From an uncultured Collinsella sp. (GTDB taxonomy: Bacteria; Actinomycetota; Coriobacteriia; Coriobacteriales; Coriobacteriaceae), in contig UQYA01000018.1 of the NCBI GenBank assembly GCA_900545165.1, positions 1 to 25,850 on the forward strand: a DNA stretch of 25,850 nucleotides, read 5' to 3'. A model generated the notes under the pieces. It had not been told where the DNA came from, did not search any database, and saw nothing but the letters and a program-made list of their open reading frames with translations. Every line of letters begins with the position of its first letter. Positions within the stretch are counted from its first letter, which is position 1. This document shows, piece after piece, positions 1 through 7,972 of this stretch. Position numbers and translations under genes: made by a program.

Positions 1-1
1 T

Positions 2-1123
2 ATCAAGGATGGCGTCGTTGGCGACACCACCCGTATTAAGGCTGCCCTGCCCACCATCAACTACCTCGTTGAGCACAACGCTCGCGTCATCCTCATGAGC
101 CACCTCGGCCGTCCTGAGGGCACTGGCTTCCAGCCCGAGCTTTCCCTCGAGCCTGTCGCCAAGAAGCTTGCTGAGCTCTCTGGCCTTGACGTTGCTTTTG
201 TTGCCGACACGTATGGCGAGAAGGCCGCCGAGGCTGTCGCCGCCGTCGAGCCGGGCAAGGTCCTCGTTCTCGAGAACGTCCGTTTTGACAAGCGTGAGAA
301 GAAGAACGATCCCGAGATCGCCAAGAAGCTCGCTTCCTATGGTGACGTCTTCGTTCTCGATGCCTTCGGCACCGCTCACCGCGCCCAGGGTTCCGTCGTG
401 GGCCCCGCCGCTTACCTGCCTGCCGTCGCCGGCTTCCTGCTCGAGAAGGAGGTCGACACGCTGACCAGCATCTTCGCTGATCCTGAGCGTCCTTTCGTCG
501 CCATCGTCGGCGGTTCCAAGGTTTCCTCCAAGATCGGTGTCCTCGATCATCTGATCGATTCCGCCGACACCCTGATCATCGGTGGCGGCATGGCCTACAC
601 CTTCTTCCTGGCCAAGGGCTACAAGACCGTCGGTACCTCCCTCAAAGAGGAGGACTGGGTCGAGCGCGCTGCAGAGATGCTCAAGAAGGCTGAGGACAAG
701 GGCGTCAAGATCCTGCTCCCGATCGATAACCTCGTTGCCGACCACTTCGGCGAGGACGCTACGGGCGAGGTCGTCGCTTCCGACGCCATCCCCGAGGATC
801 GCATGGGCATGGACATCGGCCCCAAGACCGAGGCCCTTTACGCCGAGGCCATCAAGGGCGCCAAGACCGTCTTCTGGAACGGCCCCATGGGCGTTTTCGA
901 GTTCGATAACTTCGCGCACGGCACCAAGGCCGTTGCCGAGGCTGTTGCCGAGCTCAAGGCCAACGGCGGCACCTCCATCATCGGCGGTGGCGACTCCGTC
1001 GCAGCCGTCAACAAGTTCGATCTTGCCGACAAGATGAGCTGGATCTCCACCGGTGGCGGCGCTTCCATGGAGCTCGTCGAGGGCAAGGCTCTCCCCGGAG
1101 TGGAGGCGCTTCTCGATGCCTAA
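2..1123 (+). CDS. pgk: phosphoglycerate kinase (5' end cut by window edge)
   Basis: Glycolytic enzyme that moves the phosphate of 1,3-bisphosphoglycerate to ADP, in the cytoplasm. The reading frame is open from base 2 and 373 residues are present; the family is about 390-400 residues, so roughly 20 N-terminal residues are missing. Visible family motifs are VILMSHLGRPEG near the start (substrate-binding loop), VLENVRF, FVAIVGGSKVSSKI, the hinge/nucleotide segment FWNGPMGVFE, and the C-terminal glycine-rich STGGGASMELVEGK. The stop overlaps the tpiA start by 8 bases (ATGCCTAA), so the two are translationally coupled, and gpmI follows. The true start and the promoter lie outside the window. Identification is secure. 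Confidence 0.97.
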   Translation: MKDGVVGDTTRIKAALPTINYLVEHNARVILMSHLGRPEGTGFQPELSLEPVAKKLAELSGLDVAFVADTYGEKAAEAVAAVEPGKVLVLENVRFDKREKKNDPEIAKKLASYGDVFVLDAFGTAHRAQGSVVGPAAYLPAVAGFLLEKEVDTLTSIFADPERPFVAIVGGSKVSSKIGVLDHLIDSADTLIIGGGMAYTFFLAKGYKTVGTSLKEEDWVERAAEMLKKAEDKGVKILLPIDNLVADHFGEDATGEVVASDAIPEDRMGMDIGPKTEALYAEAIKGAKTVFWNGPMGVFEFDNFAHGTKAVAEAVAELKANGGTSIIGGGDSVAAVNKFDLADKMSWISTGGGASMELVEGKALPGVEALLDA

Positions 1124-1883
1124 TCGCACTAAACTCATCGCCGGCAACTGGAAAATGAACAACGACGTTGCCGCTGCCGCTAAGCTCGCTGACGAGCTCG
1201 CCGAGGCTCTGCCCGAAGTTCCCGAGGGCGTTGAGGTCCTCGTCTGCCCGCCGACCATCGACATCACCACCGTTCACGCCCGCATGCAGGCTGCCCCCAT
1301 CGCTCTCGGTGCACAGAACGTGTACTGGGAGGCAAAGGGTGCCTACACCGGCGAGTCCTCCTGCGACATGCTCAAGTCCGCTGGCTGCACTTACTGCATC
1401 ATCGGTCACTCCGAGCGTCGTGGATATTTCCACGAGACCGACGAGGATATGAACAAGAAGGCCAAGGCCCTCGTTGCCGCTGGCATCGTTCCCGTCTTCT
1501 GCTGCGGTGAGCCCGAGGAGGTTCGCGAGGCCGGCACCTATGTCGACTTCGTCTGCAACCAGGTCAAGGCAGGTCTCGAGGGTCTCGAGATCAAATGCCC
1601 CAAGCAGCTCGTTGTAGCCTACGAGCCCATCTGGGCCATCGGCACCGGCAAGACCGCTACCGCCGAGGACGCTCAGGAGGTCTGCGGCGCTATCCGTGAG
1701 ACCCTCAAGGAGATGTTCGGCGAGGAGCTCGCTAACGGCATCCGCGTTCTCTATGGTGGCTCTGCCAAGCCCGGCAACATCGCTGAGCTCGTCGCCAAGC
1801 CCGACGTTGACGGTGCCCTCGTGGGCGGCGCTTCACTCAAGGCTGCCGACTTCGCCTCTATGGTCGTCAAGGCAGGCGAGTAG
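1116..1883 (+). CDS. tpiA: triosephosphate isomerase
   Basis: Interconverts dihydroxyacetone phosphate and glyceraldehyde 3-phosphate in glycolysis. The protein is 255 residues, normal for the family. Active-site features are clear: Asn11 and Lys13 in AGNWKMN, the electrophile His98 in IGHSERR, the base Glu170 in AYEPIWAIGTGKTAT (also the mobile loop), and the phosphate-gripping YGGSAKPGN and LVGGASLK loops. An upstream in-frame ATG at 1053 would add 21 residues of low-complexity sequence from inside pgk; ATG 1116 gives the family-typical N-terminus MPNRTKLIAGNWK. It overlaps the pgk stop by 8 bases and gpmI starts 5 bases after its stop, so all three are probably one transcript. Confidence 0.97.
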   Translation: MPNRTKLIAGNWKMNNDVAAAAKLADELAEALPEVPEGVEVLVCPPTIDITTVHARMQAAPIALGAQNVYWEAKGAYTGESSCDMLKSAGCTYCIIGHSERRGYFHETDEDMNKKAKALVAAGIVPVFCCGEPEEVREAGTYVDFVCNQVKAGLEGLEIKCPKQLVVAYEPIWAIGTGKTATAEDAQEVCGAIRETLKEMFGEELANGIRVLYGGSAKPGNIAELVAKPDVDGALVGGASLKAADFASMVVKAGE

Positions 1884-1888
1884 GACAT

Positions 1889-3442
1889 ATGGCACAGCGT
1901 CATCTTCCTGCACTCCTGATCATCATGGACGGCTGCGGCCTGGCTCCGGCCGATGGCGAGAACGCCGTCGCCGCTGCCAAGACGCCCTTCCTTGATAGCC
2001 TGTACGAGAAGTACCCCCACACCACGCTCGGCGCTTCGGGCGAGGACGTGGGTCTTCCCGATGGCCAGATGGGTAACTCCGAGGTGGGTCACCTCAACAT
2101 CGGTGCCGGCCGCATCGTGTTCCAGGAGCTTTCGCGCATCAACAACGCCATCAAGGACGGCTCCATTGCCAAGAACGAGGTCTTCGTCAAGGCTATGGAC
2201 GACGTCAAGGCTGACGGCAAGACTCTCCACCTCATGGGCCTCATGAGCCCTGGCGGCGTTCACTCCCACATGAACCACGTCGAGGCTCTGGTCAAGATGG
2301 CTGCCGAGCATGGTGTCAAGACCGTTCGCGTCCACGCCTTCATGGATGGCCGCGACGTCGACCCGCAGTCCGGTGCTGGCTACATGAGCGAGTTCTGCGC
2401 CTTCCTGGCTAAGATCTCCGAGGAGACCGGTTGCGACGTTCGCGTTGCCACCGTCTCGGGCCGTTATTGGGCCATGGACCGCGATAATCGTTGGGAGCGC
2501 ATCCAGCGCGCCTACGACGTCATGGTCAACGCGTCCGATGCCGATGTCGACCCCGTTGCCGGTATCAAGGCCTACTACGAGAAAGATCCGCGCGGCGATG
2601 AGTTCGTCGAGCCCTTCGCTGCCCACAACGAGGGCATCCACGAGGGCGACGCGGCCATCTTCTTCAACTTCCGTCCCGACCGCGCTCGTCAGATGACCCG
2701 CGTGTTCACGGACAAGGAGTTCGACGGCTTTGAGCGCGAGCAGATCAAGCTTTCGCACTTTGTGACGATGACCGAGTACGATCCGACGTTTGACGTCGAG
2801 GTCGCCTTCCCCAAGACGTTCCCCGAGAACGTTCTGGCCGACGTTATCGCCGCCAATGGTCTGAAGCAGCTGCACACCGCCGAGACCGAGAAATACGCCC
2901 ACGTGACGTTCTTCCTCAACGGCGGCATCGAGGAGCCCAAGGAGGGCGAGGAGCGCGTGCTCGTCGCTTCCCCCAAGGTCGCTACCTACGATTTGCAGCC
3001 TGAGATGAGCGCTCCCGAGGTTACCGAGAAGCTTGTTGCCGCCATCAACGAGGATCGCGCTGATTTCTACATCGTGAACTTCGCGAACTGCGACATGGTT
3101 GGTCACACCGGTGTCTTCGACGCCGCCGTTAAGGCCGTCGAGGCTGTTGACGATGCCCTGTCCAAGGTTGTCCCGGCGATTCTCGCCAAGGGCGGCTTTG
3201 CGCTGATTACCGCCGACCACGGCAACGCCGATCACATGTTTGACGTTGCTTCTGACGGTTCCAAGCATCCGTTTACGGCTCACACCACCAACCGTGTGCC
3301 GTTCATCATCGTTGATGAGAAAGCGCAGCTCACCGGTATCGAGGACGGTCGTCTTTCTGATATCGCTCCGACCATGCTCACCATGGCTGGTATTGAGCCT
3401 TCCGCCGAGATGACGGGTCGCGTGCTCGCCACCGAGGCCTAA
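1889..3442 (+). CDS. gpmI: 2,3-bisphosphoglycerate-independent phosphoglycerate mutase
   Basis: Interconverts 3- and 2-phosphoglycerate through a phosphoserine intermediate and needs two Mn2+ ions. At 517 residues it has the usual iPGM length and is unrelated to the 250-residue cofactor-dependent mutases. The first metal site begins at Asp14 in LIIMDGCG; the nucleophile is Ser64 in GNSEVGHLNIGAGR. Further family motifs are HAFMDGRDVDP, SGRYWAMDRDNRW, FFNFRPDRARQ and, near the end, the second metal cluster TADHGNADHM. An AGGA precedes ATG by a few bases, immediately after tpiA. A strong intrinsic terminator follows, making this the last gene of the glycolytic operon. Confidence 0.97.
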   Translation: MAQRHLPALLIIMDGCGLAPADGENAVAAAKTPFLDSLYEKYPHTTLGASGEDVGLPDGQMGNSEVGHLNIGAGRIVFQELSRINNAIKDGSIAKNEVFVKAMDDVKADGKTLHLMGLMSPGGVHSHMNHVEALVKMAAEHGVKTVRVHAFMDGRDVDPQSGAGYMSEFCAFLAKISEETGCDVRVATVSGRYWAMDRDNRWERIQRAYDVMVNASDADVDPVAGIKAYYEKDPRGDEFVEPFAAHNEGIHEGDAAIFFNFRPDRARQMTRVFTDKEFDGFEREQIKLSHFVTMTEYDPTFDVEVAFPKTFPENVLADVIAANGLKQLHTAETEKYAHVTFFLNGGIEEPKEGEERVLVASPKVATYDLQPEMSAPEVTEKLVAAINEDRADFYIVNFANCDMVGHTGVFDAAVKAVEAVDDALSKVVPAILAKGGFALITADHGNADHMFDVASDGSKHPFTAHTTNRVPFIIVDEKAQLTGIEDGRLSDIAPTMLTMAGIEPSAEMTGRVLATEA

Positions 3443-3468
3443 GAGAAAACAAATACCGTTTTCTAGCA

Positions 3469-3503
3469 AGGGGGGTGTCCATATTCGGGCAACCCCCTTT
3501 TTG
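3469..3503 (+). terminator. intrinsic terminator after gpmI
   Basis: GGGGGT (3471-3476) pairs with ACCCCC (3492-3497) across a 15-base loop and runs straight into TTTTT. It closes the pgk-tpiA-gpmI unit and separates it from secG. Confidence 0.8.
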
Positions 3504-3550
3504 CGCTAATTCTTCCCCGTCCCCAAATGGCAGGTGGGGGAATGTCGGGG

Positions 3551-3563
3551 GTTGTGGTACAGT
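3551..3563 (+). promoter_or_regulatory. candidate extended -10 promoter for secG
   Basis: TACAGT at 3558-3563 is preceded by TGG, giving an extended -10 element about 37 bases before the secG start. No good -35 box lies at 17 bases. A related GTGGTAC sequence occurs before folE. The assignment rests only on this similarity and on the terminator upstream. Confidence 0.35.
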
Positions 3564-3599
3564 ACTGGAGTTTGAATTGTTCTATTAAGGAGCTTATCT

Positions 3600-3854
3600 A
3601 TGGGTCCGTTCCAGATTCTTCTGTTTGTCGTTTGGGCTGTCTCTGCCGTGGCGCTGACGATTCTCGTCCTGATGCATTCCGGTAAGGGCACCGGCGTTTC
3701 GGATATGATCGCTAGCTCGCTGTATAACTCCAGCTCTGCCACGGGCGTCATGGAGCAGAACCTCGATCGCCTGACGGTAATTATGGCCGTCGTTTTTGCC
3801 GTGTGCGTCGTCCTGTGCATGTTCTTCTTCCCGCAGGGCATCGTTGGCTTCTAA
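3600..3854 (+). CDS. secG: preprotein translocase subunit SecG
   Basis: Small membrane subunit of the SecYEG protein-export channel. The 84-residue protein has the SecG pattern: a first membrane helix (about residues 4-25), a cytoplasmic loop with MHSGKGTGVSDMI, which is close to the SecG signature, and a second helix (about residues 58-79) ending FFFPQGIVGF. Start is ATG with AAGGAG 8-9 bases upstream. It is flanked by terminators on both sides and so is probably a single-gene unit with its own promoter. Position directly after the glycolytic operon matches what is common in Actinobacteria and related Gram-positives. Confidence 0.92.
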   Translation: MGPFQILLFVVWAVSAVALTILVLMHSGKGTGVSDMIASSLYNSSSATGVMEQNLDRLTVIMAVVFAVCVVLCMFFFPQGIVGF

Positions 3855-3876
3855 GCACGAACCGCATAAATACTTG

Positions 3877-3908
3877 AAAAGGGTTCCGCATGTGCGGGAC
3901 CCTTTTTG
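3877..3908 (+). terminator. intrinsic terminator after secG
   Basis: AAGGGTTCCGCA (3879-3890) pairs with TGCGGGACCCTT (3891-3902) with one wobble or mismatch and is followed by TTTTTG. The hairpin has almost no loop beyond the central CATG turn. Confidence 0.85.
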
Positions 3909-4020
3909 TTTACATATTTGTAACAGAGTCAAAATATCCCCACATACTTCGCCCAACTAAAGAAATTCTCGACCGTTGACCGGAATTAGCCCCAAATCGT
4001 GCATAAAATGCGCTACTGTA

Positions 4021-4050
4021 TTGAAAAAACGTTGGTCTGTTGTGCATAAC
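4021..4050 (+). promoter_or_regulatory. candidate promoter of the opp operon
   Basis: TTGAAA (4021-4026) and CATAAC (4045-4050) lie 18 bases apart, with TGTG just before the -10. This leaves a leader of about 95 bases before the binding-protein gene. The flanking 3909-4149 stretch is AT-rich, has no gene, and also contains TTGACC at 3976-3981 followed by TAAAAT at 4004-4009 with a spacer too long (22) to be convincing. Confidence 0.4.
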
Positions 4051-4149
4051 CAGCCATAGCAACGGGCGGCGTTTTGATGGTTCGGATCGGATTGTCTCGA
4101 CATATGTCCGACTGAACATTTCTTTGTCCTATCTCATAAGGAGGATGGC

Positions 4150-5826
4150 ATGGCTGATTCTATGTTCCACCAGCCCGTTATGGGTCGTCGCGCCTTTGTT
4201 GGCGGCACCCTTGCTGCGAGCTCCATGGCTTTTCTTGCCGCATGCGGCAAGAAGGGCGGCGACACTTCCGGTTCTGAGTCCGGTTCGACGCTGAACTTCT
4301 ACATCAACAACCCGGTCTGCATCGACCCCTACAATGTCCAGGAGGACCAGGGCACTCAGGTCGAGTACCAGCTCTTTGACGCTCTGACCACTTATGACGC
4401 CGAGAAGGGCGAGATCGTTCCGCTGGCTTGCGAGTCCTTCAAGGCCAACGACGACGCCACCGAGTTCACCTTCAAGATCAAAAAGGCCAAGTTCCACAAC
4501 GGTGATGACGTTACCTCCAAGTCCTTCAAGCTCGGTTGGGAGCGTCTGGTCAACACCAAGTCGGCCATCGCTACCGAGTACGGTCCTTCCGAGGTCTCCT
4601 ATCACCTTTCCATGGTCGAGGGCTATGACGACCTGCTTGCCGGTAACGCTACCGAGCTCAGCGGTGTTACTTGCCCCGACGATGAGACCCTCGTCGTCAA
4701 GCTGGCTTCCGCTTACGCCGACTTCCCCTTCGTCGCCTCTCACCCGGCTCTGGCCCCGGTTCCCGAGTGCGCCGAGTCTGATGCCAAGAGCTTCTATCTT
4801 GCGCCGGTCGGTAACGGCCCGTTCATGATGGACGGCAAGTGGGAGGATGGTCAGGAGATCAACCTCAAGAAGTTCGACGATTACTATGGCGACAAGGCCA
4901 AGATCGATGGCATCCACTTCCAGGTCATCAAGGACATGGAGACCGCTTACAAGGAGTTCCAGGCCGGTAACCTCGATGTCTGCGACGTTCCCGTTGCTCA
5001 GATCGACGCTGCCAAGAAGGATCGCGGCGTGTCCAAGGACGGCTACACCATGGGTGACGGCGAGCGCATGCTGCTCGGCGCCGAGCCTTCCACCTACTAT
5101 CTGACCTGCAACAACACGGCCGAGCCGTTCAACAACGCCGACCTGCGCAGGGGTATCTCCCTGGCTATCAACCGTGAGGCCATCTGCAAGACCATCTTCA
5201 AGGGTACCCGTACCCCTGCCGACGGCATTGTTCCTCCGGGCATCGATGGCTACAAGGAGGGCGCATGGGAGTTCTGCGCCTACGACGTCGACAAGGCTAA
5301 CGAGTACCTCGACAAGGTCGCTCCTGCCGGTGCCAACGGTGACCGTGGCATTAACGTGACTCTGTCTTACAACCAGGACGGCGGCCACAAGGAGATCATG
5401 GAGTCCATCATCGGCGACCTCGCCAAGGTTGGCGTTACCGCTACTTCCGATACCCCTGAGTGGTCTGCCCTGCTCGAGCAGTACCAGAACTTCAACTATC
5501 AGTTCGGTCGTCTGGGCTGGGTTGCCGACTACCCGATCATGGACAACTTCCTGTATCCGCTGTTCCACTCCGACTCCCTCGGTGGCGACAACCGTTCTGG
5601 TTACAACAACCCCGAGTTCGACGCCAAGCTCGACGAGGCTCGCACTACGGTTGACGACAAGGAGCGCGTCGCTAAGATGCAGGAGGCCGACGCAATGGTC
5701 GCTGCCGACTGCCCGGTCATCCCGGTGATGTTCTACACGCACGCCATCGCCGGCTCCGATCGCATCAAGCACCTCTATGTCGATCCGCAGAAGCACGCCG
5801 ATCTGGGTACCGCTGAGCTCGCCTAA
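4150..5826 (+). CDS. oppA: peptide ABC transporter substrate-binding lipoprotein (OppA/DppA family)
   Basis: Extracellular peptide receptor, lipid-anchored to the membrane, that delivers oligopeptides to the permease encoded just downstream. The 558-residue protein has family 5 solute-binding architecture. Its signal peptide ends in a lipobox, FLAAC, with Cys32 as the lipidated residue, followed by a Gly/Ser-rich linker. A twin-arginine pair (GRRAFVGG, Arg13-Arg14) precedes the hydrophobic stretch, so Tat export is possible. The body shows typical phrases such as IDPYNVQEDQGTQVEYQLFD, FHNGDDVTSKSF, LRRGISLAINREAI and the C-terminal FLYPLFHSDS. ATG 4150 follows AAGGAGG at a normal distance; an ATG at 4145 is out of frame. 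Which peptides it binds cannot be told from sequence alone. Confidence 0.93.
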   Translation: MADSMFHQPVMGRRAFVGGTLAASSMAFLAACGKKGGDTSGSESGSTLNFYINNPVCIDPYNVQEDQGTQVEYQLFDALTTYDAEKGEIVPLACESFKANDDATEFTFKIKKAKFHNGDDVTSKSFKLGWERLVNTKSAIATEYGPSEVSYHLSMVEGYDDLLAGNATELSGVTCPDDETLVVKLASAYADFPFVASHPALAPVPECAESDAKSFYLAPVGNGPFMMDGKWEDGQEINLKKFDDYYGDKAKIDGIHFQVIKDMETAYKEFQAGNLDVCDVPVAQIDAAKKDRGVSKDGYTMGDGERMLLGAEPSTYYLTCNNTAEPFNNADLRRGISLAINREAICKTIFKGTRTPADGIVPPGIDGYKEGAWEFCAYDVDKANEYLDKVAPAGANGDRGINVTLSYNQDGGHKEIMESIIGDLAKVGVTATSDTPEWSALLEQYQNFNYQFGRLGWVADYPIMDNFLYPLFHSDSLGGDNRSGYNNPEFDAKLDEARTTVDDKERVAKMQEADAMVAADCPVIPVMFYTHAIAGSDRIKHLYVDPQKHADLGTAELA

Positions 5827-5842
5827 GAGTTTGCAGCTTCCG

Positions 5843-5870
5843 TGAGGGTCAAGTATTTACGTAGACCTCA
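5843..5870 (+). repeat. small hairpin in the oppA-oppB gap
   Basis: TGAGGGTC (5843-5850) can pair with GACCTCA (5864-5870) with one bulged base. There is no T-run, so it is not a terminator; it may be a 3'-end stabilising structure for the binding-protein mRNA. Confidence 0.35.
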
Positions 5871-5923
5871 TGGGAAACATACAGTTCTCCCTAACCTGGG
5901 GTAAACTGGCTGATGGTAATTTT

Positions 5924-5955
5924 GGGATGCCGGTCTGGCGATCGGCATCCCATTT
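5924..5955 (+). terminator. attenuator-like hairpin between oppA and oppB
   Basis: GGGATGCCG (5924-5932) is perfectly complementary to CGGCATCCC (5943-5951) around a 10-base loop, followed only by ATTT. The perfect 9-bp stem with a weak T-run suggests partial termination or an mRNA-stability structure, which would let the binding protein be made in excess over the permease and ATPases. Confidence 0.6.
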
Positions 5956-5982
5956 AGGTTAATCCCTAGATAGGGGAGTGGT

Positions 5983-7020
5983 ATGGGTAAGTACATCGTT
6001 AAACGTGTGCTTCAGTTCATCCCGGTGTTTTTGGGCGTCACGCTGATTCTGTTCGCCCTCCAGAATATCGTGCCGGGAGATCCGATCAAGCTGATCGGTG
6101 GAGACAAGGCTCTGTCCCCCGAGGTGGAGCTTCAGCTTCGCGTCCGCTATCACCTGGTCCAGTCGGACGAGGACGGCAACGCGATTCTTGACGAGAACGG
6201 CGACCCCGTTCAAACGTCGCTCGTGGACCGTTACTTGTATTACATGAACGGCCTGCTTCATGGCGATCTGGGCAATTCGTATCAGCGCAAGCTGCCGGTT
6301 ACGGAAATCTTTGCCCAGAAGTATCCGTATACGGTCAAACTTGCCGCGTGCGCCATCGTGCTCGAGGCAATCATGGGTATCGGTGCGGGTATCATTTCGG
6401 CGGTAAAGCGTTATTCCTTCTGGGATATTTTGGTAACGCTCACCACGTCGATCCTCGTTGCGGTCCCGGCCTTCTGGCTCGGTATGTTGCTGCAACTGTT
6501 CTTTGGCGTCATTCTCAAGGACGCCACGGGCGGTGCATTCTCCATGCCGATCTCGGGTGCCGGCGGTGCCAGCTCTCAGTATCAGGATTGGATGCACTAT
6601 GTGCTTCCGACCATTACGCTGGCTTCGGTTTCGACCGCTTATGCTGCCCGCATTATGCGCTCGCAGCTGCTTGACGTCATGAACCAGGATTACATTCGTA
6701 CGGCAAAAGCCAAGGGTCTCTCCAATCGCGCGATCATCATCAAGCATGCGCTTAAGAATGCACTCATCCCCGTCGTTACCTATATTGGTGTCGACTTCGG
6801 TGGCATGCTTTCGGGCGCCATCCTGACCGAGACGGTCTTTAACTGGCCCGGTATCGGCTATGAGGTCTATCGCGCCATTAGCATGCGTGACTGGCCCATT
6901 GTTATGGGCGGCGTTACGCTCATCGTCGTCGTCGTCATGGTGATCAACCTGCTCGTCGACATTAGCTATGCATTCCTCGACCCGCGCATCCGCCTTGGCG
7001 GTCCGTCGGATAAGGCCTAA
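5983..7020 (+). CDS. oppB: oligopeptide ABC transporter permease (OppB/DppB type)
   Basis: Integral membrane half of the peptide importer; pairs with the next gene product to form the channel. The 345-residue protein starts with the typical MGKYIVKRVLQFIPVFLGV first helix and NIVPGDP loop, has an extracellular segment (about residues 45-100) and then five further membrane helices. The coupling (EAA) loop that docks onto the ATPase is clear: QDYIRTAKAKGLSNRAIIIK followed by HALKNALIPV, then the GxLSGAILTETVFNWPGIG signature of the DppB/OppB family. GGGGAG precedes the ATG. It is separated from the binding protein by a 156-base gap with a hairpin and from oppC by 14 bases. Confidence 0.95.
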   Translation: MGKYIVKRVLQFIPVFLGVTLILFALQNIVPGDPIKLIGGDKALSPEVELQLRVRYHLVQSDEDGNAILDENGDPVQTSLVDRYLYYMNGLLHGDLGNSYQRKLPVTEIFAQKYPYTVKLAACAIVLEAIMGIGAGIISAVKRYSFWDILVTLTTSILVAVPAFWLGMLLQLFFGVILKDATGGAFSMPISGAGGASSQYQDWMHYVLPTITLASVSTAYAARIMRSQLLDVMNQDYIRTAKAKGLSNRAIIIKHALKNALIPVVTYIGVDFGGMLSGAILTETVFNWPGIGYEVYRAISMRDWPIVMGGVTLIVVVVMVINLLVDISYAFLDPRIRLGGPSDKA

Positions 7021-7034
7021 GGGAGGTACGTCTC

Positions 7035-7970
7035 ATGCAGGAAACTGATTCTCAGTCTCAGGAGCAGGCTACCGCCACCAAGGCCGCATCTGCTCCCGCC
7101 AAGTCCCGCACGCTGTGGGGCGACGCTTTTAAGCGTCTTCGTAAGAACAAGCTCGCCGTTATCGGTGTCGGCTGGATCATCATCGTCGTTGTGGTTGCCC
7201 TGACCGCAGATCTATGGGCTAAGCCCTGGCTCGGTTCCCCGACGGCTTCCGACTCGACCACCATGGCCGAGACGTCGCTGCTGGCTCCGTGTGCAGAGCA
7301 CCCGTTTGGCACCGACGCCCTTGGTCGTGACATTCTCGTCCGCGTTATCTACGGTGCGCGCGTTTCGCTGTCCGTCGGCATTATGGCCACCGCGATCTCC
7401 ACGCTGATTGGTCTGGTCATGGGTGCTCTGGCCGGTTTCTACGGCGGCATCTGGGATACGATCATCATGCGCTGTGCGGACATCTTCCTGGCGTTCCCGT
7501 ACGTGCTGTTCGTTGTCGCCATGATCGCCGTTATCGGCCGTGGTCTTCAGAACGTCTTTATCGCCATCGGTATTCTCGGCTGGCCTTCGATTGCGCGCGT
7601 CTTCCGCTCTGCGATCTTGACCGTCAAGGAAAACGACTATGTTGATGCTGCGCGCGCGATGGGTGCATCTGATGCTCGTATCGTTGTGCGTCACATCTTC
7701 CCGAACTCCGTCGCCTCCATCGTGGTCTACGCGACCATGAACATTGGTGGCGCCATTCTGACCGAGTCCGCTCTGTCCTTCCTCGGCATGGGCGTTATTC
7801 CGCCTACGCCTTCGTGGGGCTCCATGATTCAGGACGGTCAGCAGTATCTTCTGACTGCTCCCTGGATGATGGTCATGCCCGGTCTGGCAATTCTCTCGAC
7901 GGTGCTCGCCTTCACCCTGTTGGGTGATGGTCTGCGCGACGCCCTCGACGTCAAGATGAAGGACGCATAA
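7035..7970 (+). CDS. oppC: oligopeptide ABC transporter permease (OppC/DppC type)
   Basis: Second membrane permease of the peptide importer, 311 residues. The N-terminal cytoplasmic tail (about residues 1-40, charged, Ala/Gln-rich at the start) leads to the first helix AVIGVGWIIIVVVVALTADL. The family segment HPFGTDALGRDILVRVIYGARVSLSVG follows in two parts, then five more helices. The coupling loop is DYVDAARAMGASDARIVVRH followed by IFPN, and AILTESALSFLGMG is the expected C-terminal motif. GGGAGG lies 9 bases before the ATG. The stop is only 2 bases from oppD, so translation is tightly coupled. Confidence 0.95.
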   Translation: MQETDSQSQEQATATKAASAPAKSRTLWGDAFKRLRKNKLAVIGVGWIIIVVVVALTADLWAKPWLGSPTASDSTTMAETSLLAPCAEHPFGTDALGRDILVRVIYGARVSLSVGIMATAISTLIGLVMGALAGFYGGIWDTIIMRCADIFLAFPYVLFVVAMIAVIGRGLQNVFIAIGILGWPSIARVFRSAILTVKENDYVDAARAMGASDARIVVRHIFPNSVASIVVYATMNIGGAILTESALSFLGMGVIPPTPSWGSMIQDGQQYLLTAPWMMVMPGLAILSTVLAFTLLGDGLRDALDVKMKDA

Positions 7971-7972
7971 GG

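Noticed and set aside
1751..3469. 572-residue open frame on the minus strand opposite gpmI
   Set aside because: Same codon-bias shadow; the plus strand encodes complete active-site motifs.
4129..5796. 555-residue open frame on the minus strand opposite the peptide-binding protein
   Set aside because: Mirror of a real gene; low-complexity Leu/Val/Gly/Asp composition, no ribosome site and no domain.
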